Assembly: GCA_025998755.1 (NCBI GenBank)
Contig: AP024674.1
Coordinates: forward strand, 3,225,813 to 3,289,812
Direction: 5' to 3'
Source: Armatimonadota bacterium
Lineage (GTDB): Bacteria; Armatimonadota; UBA5829; DSUL01
Length of the DNA: 64,000 nt
The notes beneath the pieces are model-generated. The model was given only the letters and a program-made list of their open reading frames with translations, ran no database searches and was not told where the DNA came from. Positions 42,852-51,089 of this stretch are shown here, piece by piece. How positions within the stretch are numbered: position 1 is the stretch's first letter; each line of letters begins with the position of its first letter. The position numbers and the translations under genes are program-made.

Positions 42852-43727
42852 TTGGCCGGCGGCGAACTCCTTCGCGTCGGAACGGTCATGGTCAAGCGGC
42901 TGCCCATCTACCTCGTCCTCATCGCCTATGCGGTGCTTGTGGCTTACCCGCTTGCCTGGGTGGTCATTGCAAGCCTTCGCAGCTCCTCGGAGATCAGTCA
43001 GGATCCCTGGGGACTGCCGCAACAGCCTCGCTGGGAGAACTACGTGAAGGCCTGGCTGGGCGACACGCTCTCCGGCGATCTGGGGCTGGCTCAGGCATTC
43101 CTAAATAGCGCCGTCGTGACTGTGGTCAGCATGGTGTTCCTGCTCCTGATCAGCGCGATGGCGGCCTATGTGCTGGCCCGGTTTGTGTTTGCCGGCTCCG
43201 GGGTGCTTTACAACGTCTTCCTGTTCGGGATGATGTTCCCCGTGTTTCTGGGGGTTATTCCGCTGTATCTCCTGCTTAACCGCATGGGCCTACTGAACAC
43301 GTATGCGGGCCTGATCGTCGCATATGTGGCGTATTCCCTCTCGTTCACCATCTTCATTCTCACGGGGTTCTTCAAGACTTTGCCTGGCGAGCTGGCGGAG
43401 GCTGGAGCGATTGACGGATGCTCCCGATGGGGAATCTTCTGGAGGATCATGCTGCCGCTCGCGCGTCCTGGCCTGATTACGGCCGGCATCTTTGATGCCA
43501 TCGGGCTATGGAACGAGTACCCGCTGGCGCTGGTCATCATGACCGAGAACGACCGCATCACCCTTCCGCTGGCGATCGCCAACATGGCTCAGAAGCAGCA
43601 CTATCAGACGGACTGGGGCGCCCTGTTCGCCGGGCTGGTAATCGTCATGGTGCCCACGCTTGTGGGCTATATCCTGTTCCAGAGGCGCATTACAGCGGGG
43701 CTGACGGCAGGAGCGGTGAAGGGCTAG
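42852..43727 (+). CDS. Carbohydrate-type ABC transporter permease (MalG/UgpE-like), orphan
   Basis: About 290 residues, six predicted membrane helices, and the EAA loop E-L-A-E-A-G-A-I-D-G-C-S-R-W-G-I-F-W-R-I-M-L-P of MalG-type permeases. Such permeases need a second permease, a binding protein and an ATPase, none of which is nearby. TTG at 42852 has AGGAG five bases upstream; an ATG at 42888 would remove the first 12 residues. The end lies 32 bases from a tRNA on the other strand. Confidence 0.88.
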   Translation: MAGGELLRVGTVMVKRLPIYLVLIAYAVLVAYPLAWVVIASLRSSSEISQDPWGLPQQPRWENYVKAWLGDTLSGDLGLAQAFLNSAVVTVVSMVFLLLISAMAAYVLARFVFAGSGVLYNVFLFGMMFPVFLGVIPLYLLLNRMGLLNTYAGLIVAYVAYSLSFTIFILTGFFKTLPGELAEAGAIDGCSRWGIFWRIMLPLARPGLITAGIFDAIGLWNEYPLALVIMTENDRITLPLAIANMAQKQHYQTDWGALFAGLVIVMVPTLVGYILFQRRITAGLTAGAVKG

Positions 43728-43758
43728 ACGAGCCCTGGAAGATCGAAGGGGTGTCAAG

Positions 43759-43830
43759 CGCCCCCGGCAGGGATCGAACCTGCGCTTCGGGCTCCGGAGG
43801 CCCGCGCTCTATCCACTGAGCTACGGGGGC
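43759..43830 (-). tRNA. tRNA-Arg (anticodon CCG)
   Basis: A 72-base cloverleaf on the minus strand: acceptor GCCCCCG/CGGGGGC, D arm GCTC/GAGC, anticodon arm CGGGC-CTCCGGA-GCCCG with anticodon CCG, T arm GCAGG-TTCGATC-CCTGC. It reads CGG codons. The CCA end is not encoded. Confidence 0.95.
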
Positions 43831-43878
43831 GCGCGCCGCAAGTGGCACCAGCCATTATACGGAAAGCCGCCCCGCTCG

Positions 43879-45156
43879 TCAACGCGGAGCGCCGGACGGT
43901 CCGTGTGGCTCCGGCACCTGTTCCTCCACCTGCCGCTGCAGTTCCGAGTCCATGAAGTGCTCCATCCGGTCCGCCGGGGAGTGCAGATGGTCGTCGGGAA
44001 GAGGCAGGTGTTTGGCCAGGTAAGCCTCCCATAATCTGTGCCGGTGCACCAGTTTGGAGGCTCGCTGCTCGCCGCTGGCGGTCAGCCGCAAGCCCTCCCC
44101 CGATTTCACAAGCAGACCCGCACGCTTCAGCAGCCAGAGGGCAGTTCGGGAGGCAACTCCGCCTCCCGCCGCATCCAGCGCGCCGGATGCTGTCAGCGGC
44201 GTCCGCGCGCCGCTCTCCTGCCAGCGGTAGGCCAGCCCCAGCAGGTCTTCGCCGGATATGCGCAGTCCCAGCCTTACCTGCGCAAGCCTTCGCGCCACAA
44301 TGCCGTATCGCGGGGCAAACAGAACAGCCAGCATAAACAGTCCGCCCGCCACCACCGAGGCCATCCCGGCGACAGGCGCATCATAGACCGCAGCGATGTT
44401 CCTTCCCAGGATGGCGATCAGAATGCCGATGGCCGCGGCGATGAGCGTCATCCAGTGCAGACGGTCTGTCAGCAAAAAAGCCGTGGCCGCCGGTGCGATG
44501 AGCATGGCCACCACCAGGATGGAGCCAACCGCCTCGAACGCAGCCACAGTGAACGCTGCCACCAGTCCCATCAGAAGGTAGTGGACCCGGTCCGCGTTGA
44601 TGCCGAGCGTAGTCGCCAGCTGCGGGTCGAAGCTGACGATCTTCAGCTCTTTCCAGAAGAGAGCTACAAAGGCAACGGTGACCAAGAAGGTGGCGCTCAG
44701 GGTCACCGCCACACGGGGGATCTCCATCCCGAACACTGTCCGCGTGTCCAGCGCGGCGGACTCCAGCACGCCATACAACACACATCCGGGATCCAGATCC
44801 ACGTGAGTTGCCACCCGGGTGATCATCACCACACCCAGCGCGAACAGAGACGTGAACACCACCCCCATCGCCGCGTCTTCCGGCACATTTGCATAGCGGT
44901 GGATCAGGTGTGTCAAAAGCGCGGTCAGCAGTCCGGCGGCCATAGCCCCGGCCAGCATAGGGAAGGGTTCGCGCGTTCCCGTCAGCATGAAGGCAAGCGC
45001 CAGTCCGGGCAGCACGGCGTGGGAGATGGCGTCTCCCAGCAGGCTCATCCTGCGGAGCACAAGGAACGTCCCCAGCAGCGCGCCGGTCACATTGACCAGC
45101 GCCATTGTGGCGATGATCCAGAAGACGATGGCATCCATACCGAAAACGGTGTCCAT
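43879..45156 (-). CDS. troD: Metal ABC permease fused to a DtxR-like repressor domain (TroD/YtgCR-like)
   Basis: A 425-residue fusion. Residues 1-285 are an ABC-3 permease with about eight membrane helices (R-M-S-L-L-G-D-A-I-S-H-A-V-L-P-G is the family motif). Residues about 295-405 form a winged helix (W-L-L-K-R-A-G-L-L) and a DtxR-type dimerisation/metal domain (H-R-H-R-L-W-E-A-Y-L, P-D-D-H-L-H, R-M-E-H-F-M). In Chlamydia the similar YtgC-R fusion is cut to release a repressor. Its ATG overlaps the upstream stop by one base (TGATG). The TroD label is by analogy. Confidence 0.88.
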   Translation of the reverse strand: MDTVFGMDAIVFWIIATMALVNVTGALLGTFLVLRRMSLLGDAISHAVLPGLALAFMLTGTREPFPMLAGAMAAGLLTALLTHLIHRYANVPEDAAMGVVFTSLFALGVVMITRVATHVDLDPGCVLYGVLESAALDTRTVFGMEIPRVAVTLSATFLVTVAFVALFWKELKIVSFDPQLATTLGINADRVHYLLMGLVAAFTVAAFEAVGSILVVAMLIAPAATAFLLTDRLHWMTLIAAAIGILIAILGRNIAAVYDAPVAGMASVVAGGLFMLAVLFAPRYGIVARRLAQVRLGLRISGEDLLGLAYRWQESGARTPLTASGALDAAGGGVASRTALWLLKRAGLLVKSGEGLRLTASGEQRASKLVHRHRLWEAYLAKHLPLPDDHLHSPADRMEHFMDSELQRQVEEQVPEPHGPSGAPR

Positions 45157-46568
45157 CAGCGTTCCTCCCCGGCGACTCCTTCCAGCGGATGAACGGACGC
45201 GGGTACCCTGTCTTCCGGCCAGCGGCCTTTCTGTTTCAGCCGGTCTTCCAGTTGATGCAGCATCTCGGGCGGGAGAATGTGCTCCAGCTCGTCCGCGTCA
45301 CGGTCCACGTGGTCGGCGGCGATGGACGCCTGCTCCACCAGATACAGTTCCCAGAGCCGGTGCGCCCGCACCACGTCCAGGGCTCGTTGGAGACCGAGAT
45401 CCGTCAGCGTCCACCTGCCGTCCGTTGTCCTGCGGATCTCGCCGCGCCCTTCGGCCCGCCGCAAAAGCTTCATGGCATCAGGCACGCTCCAGCTGCGCTT
45501 GCCGGCCACATCCTCCGCGGTAACGGCAGAGTCAGGTGATTCCTCCACCAGCTCATACAGAGACCGCAGCAGATTCTGCCGCGCCACGCGCTCCTGCATC
45601 TGGAGTCTTCGCACGACTCCCGCAGCGATCCCCCGGCGCGGGGCCGCAAACATCGAAAACAGACAAACTGCTGCCGCCGCCAGCACAATGACCGGCCCGG
45701 TGGGCATCCCTTCCCGGACGGAGCTGACGTATGTACCCGCCACCGCGCTTCCCAGCCCGATGGCCCCTGAGAGAGGAAGAAGAGCGGCAAGCCGGTCCGT
45801 CCAGAACCGCGCCGCCACGCCCGGGATGATCAGCATGGCCGCCATCAGTACAACCCCGACCGCCGGCAGCCCGATCACCGTTGCGGCTACCAGCAGAGTC
45901 ATCATCAGAATATCCAGCGCGTTGACCGGCCAACGCTGCACGGCGGCGAACCCGGGGTCGAAGCTGAGAAGCAGAAACTCCTTCTGAAACAGCCCCACCA
46001 GCAGCAGGATATTGGCGGAGGTCACCGCGATCAGCAGCAGGTCTTGGCTTACCAGTCCCGCCGTCTTGCCCAGAAGGAATCCTTCCAGGCCGGCGTGCGC
46101 GCCGCTCGGGTCGCGCTGCACGGCGGACGTCAGGACGATTCCCAGCCCGAAGAAGACGCTCAGCACCAGCCCGATGGCGGCATCCTGGCGCGTGCGCGTG
46201 CTCTGCCGCAGCCAGGAGATGACCATCGCTCCCAGCACGCCGGACACCAGAGCTCCCAGCAGAAGCAGGAAGAAGTTGCGCTCCCGCGCGATGAGGTACG
46301 CCAACGCGATGCCGGGCAGCGCCGCGTGCGCCACTGCATCCCCGATCAGCGACCGCCGGCGCAATACCGCGTAGCTTCCGATGACGGCGGAGGATACGCC
46401 CAGCAGACCGGAACCCGCCAGCACCATTACGGTGTTGTAAGGCAGCCCTGCCGAGGCCCAGGCGGCCTGCACCCAGCCCAGCAGGCGTTCGGCTCCAACA
46501 ACGGCGAACAGGGCCGCCTGTAGTATCGCCAGAGCCAGAACCGCAAGCCACGGAGCAGGGCCAGACAT
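45156..46568 (-). CDS. troC: Metal ABC permease fused to a DtxR-like repressor domain (TroC/YtgCR-like)
   Basis: A 470-residue fusion, longer than its neighbour at the N-terminus. The ABC-3 permease part (about 45-320) contains R-R-R-S-L-I-G-D-A-V-A-H-A-A-L-P-G and R-Q-D-A-A-I-G-L. The C-terminal part (about 335-455) has a winged helix (S-V-P-D-A-M-K-L-L-R-R-A-E-G-R-G-E-I-R-R) and the DtxR-like R-A-H-R-L-W-E-L-Y-L, A-A-D-H-V, and E-L-E-H-I-L. Two such fusions in tandem suggest both halves of the pore are tied to metal-sensing domains. It lies four bases from the ATPase gene. Confidence 0.88.
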   Translation of the reverse strand: MSGPAPWLAVLALAILQAALFAVVGAERLLGWVQAAWASAGLPYNTVMVLAGSGLLGVSSAVIGSYAVLRRRSLIGDAVAHAALPGIALAYLIARERNFFLLLLGALVSGVLGAMVISWLRQSTRTRQDAAIGLVLSVFFGLGIVLTSAVQRDPSGAHAGLEGFLLGKTAGLVSQDLLLIAVTSANILLLVGLFQKEFLLLSFDPGFAAVQRWPVNALDILMMTLLVAATVIGLPAVGVVLMAAMLIIPGVAARFWTDRLAALLPLSGAIGLGSAVAGTYVSSVREGMPTGPVIVLAAAAVCLFSMFAAPRRGIAAGVVRRLQMQERVARQNLLRSLYELVEESPDSAVTAEDVAGKRSWSVPDAMKLLRRAEGRGEIRRTTDGRWTLTDLGLQRALDVVRAHRLWELYLVEQASIAADHVDRDADELEHILPPEMLHQLEDRLKQKGRWPEDRVPASVHPLEGVAGEER

Positions 46569-46572
46569 AGTC

Positions 46573-47379
46573 CTAGACGCTCCTTCTCTGCACGGCGTCC
46601 GCTGCCTGCTCCAGCAACGGCAGTCGGCCGCCGTAGGTGTTTCTCAGGTTCTCCTCCGTGAAGACCTCCTCGATGGGCCCGTGCGCGACGACGCGCATGT
46701 TCAGCAGCACCACGTGATCGAAGTATTCCCGGACCGTCTGCAGGCTGTGGTGCACCACCACGACGGTCCTGCCGTGGCTGCGCAGCTCCTGCAGGATCGT
46801 CAGAATAGCCTGCTCCGTGGCGGCGTCCACTCCCGCGAAGGGCTCGTCCATGAAGTAAAGCCGGGCCTCCTGCGCAAGAGCCCTTGCAAGGAACACCCGT
46901 TGCTGCTGGCCGCCCGAAAGCTGGCTGATCTGGCGACCCGCGAAGTCCTGAAGCGCCACCTTTCGCAGGCAATCCATCGCCGCCTCGCGATCCTCACGCC
47001 CGGGCCGCCGGAACCATCCCAGTTTGCCATACCGCCCCATCATCACCACGTCCAGGACGCTCACCGGGAAGTCCCAGTCTACGGACTCGCGCTGGGGTAC
47101 ATAGCCGATCAATGAGAGTTGCTTTTCTATGGGTCTGCCATACACCTCGACCCTGCCGCTTGCCCGGGGCACCAGGCCGAGCGCGGCTTTGATGAGCGTG
47201 CTCTTGCCCGCCCCGTTGGGGCCGATGATGGCGATCAGGCGTCCCTCCGGCAGCTGCAGGTCGATGTCCCAGAGCACCGGGCGCTTCTGATAGGCCACCG
47301 TCATATCGTGGATCTCCAGTGGCGGCGCATCCGCCGCTATCGCACGCTCTGCTAAGTCTTTCTCCTGCGTTGCCGCCAT
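46573..47379 (-). CDS. troB: Metal ABC transporter ATP-binding protein
   Basis: A 268-residue ATPase of the Mn/Zn/Fe importer family. Walker A G-P-N-G-A-G-K-S-T, Q-loop G-Y-V-P-Q-R-E-S-V-D-W-D-F-P (characteristic of this family), signature L-S-G-G-Q-Q-Q-R, Walker B L-Y-F-M-D-E-P-F-A-G-V-D and H-loop H-H-S-L. It powers uptake through the two fused permeases. A gap of 19 bases separates it from the binding-protein gene. Confidence 0.95.
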   Translation of the reverse strand: MAATQEKDLAERAIAADAPPLEIHDMTVAYQKRPVLWDIDLQLPEGRLIAIIGPNGAGKSTLIKAALGLVPRASGRVEVYGRPIEKQLSLIGYVPQRESVDWDFPVSVLDVVMMGRYGKLGWFRRPGREDREAAMDCLRKVALQDFAGRQISQLSGGQQQRVFLARALAQEARLYFMDEPFAGVDAATEQAILTILQELRSHGRTVVVVHHSLQTVREYFDHVVLLNMRVVAHGPIEEVFTEENLRNTYGGRLPLLEQAADAVQRRSV

Positions 47380-47398
47380 ATTCAGCCTCTTGCTTCTG

Positions 47399-48325
47399 CT
47401 ATCTCAGAGATTGGACGATGGTGTCCACGTTGTGCCGCACCATGCCAGCGTATGTCCCCTGCGGTGTACCCTCGGCACCCATGGCGTCCCCGAACAGCTC
47501 TCCGCCGATGCGCACCTCATGCCCCAGTGCCCGGCACCCCTCGATGAGCGCCTGAACGTTCTTCGGGGAGATGGTGGACTCCACGAATACGGCCTTCACG
47601 CCGCGACTGGCCAGGAATCGCGCCAGCTCATTGATGTCGCGCACGCTTGCCTCGCTCTCCGTGCTCAGCCCCTGGATTCCGCGCACCTCGATATCGTAGG
47701 CTTCTCCGAAATACCGAAAAGCATCGTGCGCTGTCACCAGCACCCGGCGCTCGCGGGGAATGGTTGCAATCTGTTCCTTGCTGTAGCGGTGCAGCTCCTC
47801 CAGCTTCGTGAGGTAGCGGCGGGCGTTCTCCTCGTAGACCCGTGAGCTGGAGGGGTCGGTTTTCTTCAGCGTATCTGCTACGACTCGAACCGCCATCTGC
47901 CAGAGCGAAACGTCGAACCAGATATGCGGGTCCAGGGCTCCTTCCGGGGTTCTCCGTAGCCGCTGGGCTGGCAGGCTGTCTCCCAGCGCCACCACTGTTT
48001 TACGCTCACCCAGCCGGGACAGCACCTCGCCCATCCGCCCTTCCAGGTGCAGCCCGTTGTAGAACACGATATCCGCGTGCGCCAGCAGGCGGATATCCCT
48101 TTCCGTGGCCTTGTACAGGTGCGGATCGACGCCGGGGCCCATCAGAGCGCGCACGTCGGCCAGCGGCCCGGCCACGTTGCGCGCTGCGTCGGCAATCATT
48201 CCCGTCGTGCAGACAATTCGCAGATGCCCGTCGTCTTTCTGCTCGGGGTTCCTGCCAGCGCAACCGGCCAGCAGCGCGGCGCAGAGCAGCAGAGCCGCCC
48301 CCCTCGTCAGGAGTCTCACCGCCAT
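47399..48325 (-). CDS. troA: Metal-binding lipoprotein of ABC importer (TroA-like)
   Basis: A 308-residue lipoprotein with lipobox L-A-G-C. It is a cluster A-I metal receptor; candidate ligands are H69 (P-H-L-Y-K-A-T), H134 (D-P-H-I-W-F-D), H200 (A-H-D-A-F-R-Y-F) and an Asp near 285 (F-G-D-A-M-G), the H-H-H-D set of TroA. Y-F-G-E-A-Y and G-I-Q-G-L-S-T-E-S-E also match TroA. There is no His-rich loop of ZnuA, so Mn(II) or Fe(II)/Zn(II) as in TroA is likeliest. The ATG at 48325 abuts its GGAGG box; a GTG at 48319 has better spacing. Confidence 0.93.
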   Translation of the reverse strand: MAVRLLTRGAALLLCAALLAGCAGRNPEQKDDGHLRIVCTTGMIADAARNVAGPLADVRALMGPGVDPHLYKATERDIRLLAHADIVFYNGLHLEGRMGEVLSRLGERKTVVALGDSLPAQRLRRTPEGALDPHIWFDVSLWQMAVRVVADTLKKTDPSSSRVYEENARRYLTKLEELHRYSKEQIATIPRERRVLVTAHDAFRYFGEAYDIEVRGIQGLSTESEASVRDINELARFLASRGVKAVFVESTISPKNVQALIEGCRALGHEVRIGGELFGDAMGAEGTPQGTYAGMVRHNVDTIVQSLR

Positions 48326-48335
48326 CCTCCAACCT

Positions 48336-49067
48336 TCAATCGAACCTCACGCTGTACCCGACGCCGCCGAAGAACGATGGACCTTTGCCGTCCAGCCCCC
48401 GCCCGGCATAAAGATCCCACTGCGTTTTCCCATTGGCTGACAGGCTGACGCCCCAGGTTGTCAAAGGCTCCCAACGGCTCCCCTCAGGGAAATCCGCATA
48501 GAGCTCGCCATACCACGCGGTACCGGGGCGCAGATCTCCTCCAACAGACAGCCAGAGAATCCCTTTCCAGTGCCTGGTGCCATCGAGGTAGAGCGACGAG
48601 CCCCCCGCGTTGATCAGCAGATACAGGTCTCCCAGGCTCCTCTCCGCTGCCAGCCAGGCGCCGTAGTCGCTGCGTCCCTGTGACTCCCTGGCCGACCCGG
48701 AGGGCAGGGTGGCGAACACAGTCAGCGCCCGGGGTATCTCGGCACCCTCGCCGCTCAACCGCAGCTTGCCCCCGATGCTGATATCTCCGGACTGCACGGC
48801 TTCTCCGGCTGGCCATGCCCAGCCCGGTGCTTCGATCCTTAGCTCCGCCCGGTCCGAAAGTCCGTGCCTCACCAGCAGGTTCGGCGCAAGCCACGAATGC
48901 CCTTCTCCGTGTCGTTCCCGGCAGTATTCCCAGAGTGTCTCAATCTGCGTGCTCCCCATTGGCAGCACCGCCGCGCTGTCCGGCCGGTCCGTCACAATGG
49001 CCTCCCGCGCCGTCGCCGATGCTGCCGTGAACCCGAGCACCGCCACCACTACTCTGAGCCTGGTCAT
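48336..49067 (-). CDS. Putative outer-membrane or periplasmic beta-rich protein of the metal operon
   Basis: A 243-residue exported protein (signal about residues 1-20). It has T-D-R-P-D-S-A and strands such as L-E-L-R-I-E-A-P, L-S-V-G-G-D-L-R, and W-Y-G-E-L-Y-A-D-F-P, and ends in aromatic F (V-G-Y-S-V-R-F-D). The pattern resembles MetA-pathway-of-phenol or transporter-like beta-barrels (DUF3187-type). Its place between regulator and importer suggests an outer-membrane channel for metal; this is inference. The ATG at 49067 overlaps the stop of the regulator gene (ATGA) and has GGGGAGA upstream. Confidence 0.7.
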   Translation of the reverse strand: MTRLRVVVAVLGFTAASATAREAIVTDRPDSAAVLPMGSTQIETLWEYCRERHGEGHSWLAPNLLVRHGLSDRAELRIEAPGWAWPAGEAVQSGDISIGGKLRLSGEGAEIPRALTVFATLPSGSARESQGRSDYGAWLAAERSLGDLYLLINAGGSSLYLDGTRHWKGILWLSVGGDLRPGTAWYGELYADFPEGSRWEPLTTWGVSLSANGKTQWDLYAGRGLDGKGPSFFGGVGYSVRFD

Positions 49068-49759
49068 TTTTTCTCCCCGCCGCATCCGGATTCCGCAAAG
49101 ATCAGTCCCGCCTCCGCTAGTGTAAGATCCACGGCGCCGGCGGGCGTCTGCATTGTTATCGGCCCATCCGCCCCACCTCGCAAGATCCGCACTTGCCCGC
49201 CCGGGAAAATGCCGGCCTGTTCCAGACGCCGAAGCAGCGCGGGGCAGGAGTCGTCAACGTACTGCACAACAGCAGATTCGCCGTCCGCGCAGGCCGCCAG
49301 CGGTTTGCCGAGGCGGCTCCGGACAGAACCGTCCCGGGAAGGAATGGGGTGCCCGTGCGGATCGAACATCGGATCTCCCAGCAGCGCCGCGATCCTCTCC
49401 TCAAGCCGTTCTGAAATGTGATGCTCCAGCCGCTCGGCCTCCTCGTGCACCTCATCCCACGAGAATCCCATCGCCCTGCAGAGCCAGGTCTCGATCAGGC
49501 GGTGATGGCGCAGTATCTGGAGAGCCGCCGTACTGCCGGACTCGGTCAGGATGAATCCGTGATACGGCCGGAGCGATACCAGCCCGCGATCGGACAGATG
49601 ACGCACCATCTTCGATGCGGCGGCAGCGCTGGTGCCGAGTGCCGCAGCCAGCTTTTGCGTGGTGGCGCGAGCCCCTTTTTCCTGCAGGCGGTGGATCGCC
49701 TTCAGATAGTCCTGCACCGAGCTGCTCAGGTTGTGATGCTCATCGGCCATAGCCAACAC
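49064..49759 (-). CDS. mntR: DtxR/MntR-family metal-dependent regulator
   Basis: A 231-residue full-length DtxR protein: winged helix (Q-D-Y-L-K-A-I-H-R-L, T-S-A-A-A-A-S-K-M-V-R-H-L), dimerisation and metal domain (R-H-H-R-L-I-E-T-W-L, E-V-H-E-E-A-E-R-L-E-H-H-I-S, D-P-H-G-H-P-I-P), and a C-terminal FeoA/SH3-like domain. The Cys/Met ligand choice that separates Mn- from Fe-type cannot be read with certainty. It is the first gene of the importer operon and probably represses it through the palindrome just upstream. GTG at 49759 has GGAG nine bases upstream; an ATG at 49750 is the alternative. Confidence 0.92.
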   Translation of the reverse strand: MLAMADEHHNLSSSVQDYLKAIHRLQEKGARATTQKLAAALGTSAAAASKMVRHLSDRGLVSLRPYHGFILTESGSTAALQILRHHRLIETWLCRAMGFSWDEVHEEAERLEHHISERLEERIAALLGDPMFDPHGHPIPSRDGSVRSRLGKPLAACADGESAVVQYVDDSCPALLRRLEQAGIFPGGQVRILRGGADGPITMQTPAGAVDLTLAEAGLIFAESGCGGEKK

Positions 49760-49763
49760 GGGG

Positions 49764-49779
49764 TTTAACTCCGGTTAAA
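49764..49779. promoter_or_regulatory. Palindromic operator candidate for the DtxR/MntR regulator
   Basis: TTTAAC-TCCG-GTTAAA, a perfect palindrome with 4-base centre, 4 bases before the regulator start and downstream of its promoter. Half sites resemble the TTTAAC-type boxes of MntR-like regulators. Confidence 0.6.
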
Positions 49780-49799
49780 TTCTGCCCTCACGTGGGTGA

Positions 49800-49828
49800 A
49801 GTTTATCACGGCCAAACCTTCTTCGCAA
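49800..49828 (-). promoter_or_regulatory. Promoter of the regulator/importer operon
   Basis: On the minus strand TTGCGA (49828-49823), 17-base spacer, TAAACT (49805-49800). The operator would lie about 14-29 bases past the start point, a good site for repression. Confidence 0.6.
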
Positions 49829-49922
49829 CCCTTGAACCGCCAACAGAGCCTGCGGTGCAGATTTGGCCGCAGGGAAGACCTCCCTGGTCTGTCGAACTAG
49901 CTTGGGGAGGATCCAGCCTCGA

Positions 49923-51089
49923 ATGACCGCCACCGGGGACGCCACATTCCTCATCTGTCCGGACTCGTTCAAAGAGTCACTGACCGCTTCCCAGGCCGCC
50001 ACTGCCGTGCGGGACGGGTTGTCCCGCGCTTGCAGTGGCTTCCGCTTTCATCTGGCGCCCATCTCGGACGGCGGGGAGGGGTTCGTCGAGGCCATGCTTT
50101 CGGCAGGGGGAAGGCGCGTGCAAGCGTGCGTGACCGGTCCTCTCGGGCATCCGGTGTCAGCTTCGTATGGCATCCTGCCGGACGGCGGGACGGCGGTCAT
50201 CGAGATGGCTGCCGCAGCGGGGCTGGGGCTTGTCCCTCCTGAGGGGCGCCGTCCGCTGGAGGCCACGACTCGCGGGGTGGGTGAGTTGATGCTCGATGCT
50301 CTGTCCCGGGGAGCGCGCAGGCTGCTGATCGGCATCGGTGGCAGCGCAACCACTGATGGGGGCGCGGGGATGGCCCAGGCGCTCGGGGTGCGACTTCTGG
50401 ACGCGCAGAGAGATGAAATTCCTCCGGGGGGAGGCGGTCTTCTGAAACTGGATCGGATCGAGATGTCAGGTCTGGATCCCCGCATCAGGCAGGTCTCCAT
50501 CCGCGTCGCGTGCGACGTGAAGAACCCTCTGTTGGGGGAGCGCGGTGCGGCGGCCGTGTACGCTCCTCAGAAGGGTGCAACCCCGGAGCAGGTGGCGTTG
50601 TTGGAACAGGGGATGGCCCGGCTGGCTGAGGTTGCGAGGCGGGATCTCGGAACCGACCCTTCAGACGCCCCAGGTGCTGGCGCTGCCGGGGGACTGGGGT
50701 GGGGTTTGATGGCGTTCTGCGGGGCGGAGCTTGTTCCCGGGTTCCATCTGGTGGCGGACACACTGGGGCTTGAGAGACGGGCGGCAGAGGCGGACTGGAT
50801 CGTGACGGGCGAGGGACGCACGGATGCCACCTCGCTGCAAGGCAAGGTGGTGGGTGGAGTGCTGGAGATCGCCCGCCGGGCAGAAAGGCCCTGCGTGATC
50901 CTGTGCGGATCAGTGGGGCCGGACTGCGCAGCGCTCTACCAGGCGGGGGCCACCGCCGTGCTGTCCATAGTCCAGGGACCTGCTTCGCTGCCGGAGGCAC
51001 TGCAAGAGGCCGGGCGGCTTGTGGAGGATGCGGCCTATAATCTTGGAAGGCTGATCGCCGCAAGCCGGCCGGAGCGGGAGGAGCGATGA
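49923..51089 (+). CDS. Glycerate kinase
   Basis: A 388-residue glycerate 2-kinase (GlxK/GarK type): ATP + glycerate to 2-phosphoglycerate. Motifs: P-D-S-F-K-E-S-L-T-A, S-D-G-G-E-G, I-G-I-G-G-S-A-T-T-D-G-G-A-G-M, and C-D-V-x-N-P-L-x-G. It is the first gene of the long plus-strand operon. Its stop overlaps the next start (ATGA), an odd partnership with DNA repair genes. Confidence 0.95.
   Translation: MTATGDATFLICPDSFKESLTASQAATAVRDGLSRACSGFRFHLAPISDGGEGFVEAMLSAGGRRVQACVTGPLGHPVSASYGILPDGGTAVIEMAAAAGLGLVPPEGRRPLEATTRGVGELMLDALSRGARRLLIGIGGSATTDGGAGMAQALGVRLLDAQRDEIPPGGGGLLKLDRIEMSGLDPRIRQVSIRVACDVKNPLLGERGAAAVYAPQKGATPEQVALLEQGMARLAEVARRDLGTDPSDAPGAGAAGGLGWGLMAFCGAELVPGFHLVADTLGLERRAAEADWIVTGEGRTDATSLQGKVVGGVLEIARRAERPCVILCGSVGPDCAALYQAGATAVLSIVQGPASLPEALQEAGRLVEDAAYNLGRLIAASRPEREER

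Noticed and set aside
44038..45192. Plus-strand frame opposite the TroD-like permease
   Set aside because: His/Gln/Arg-rich shadow of the permease fusion.
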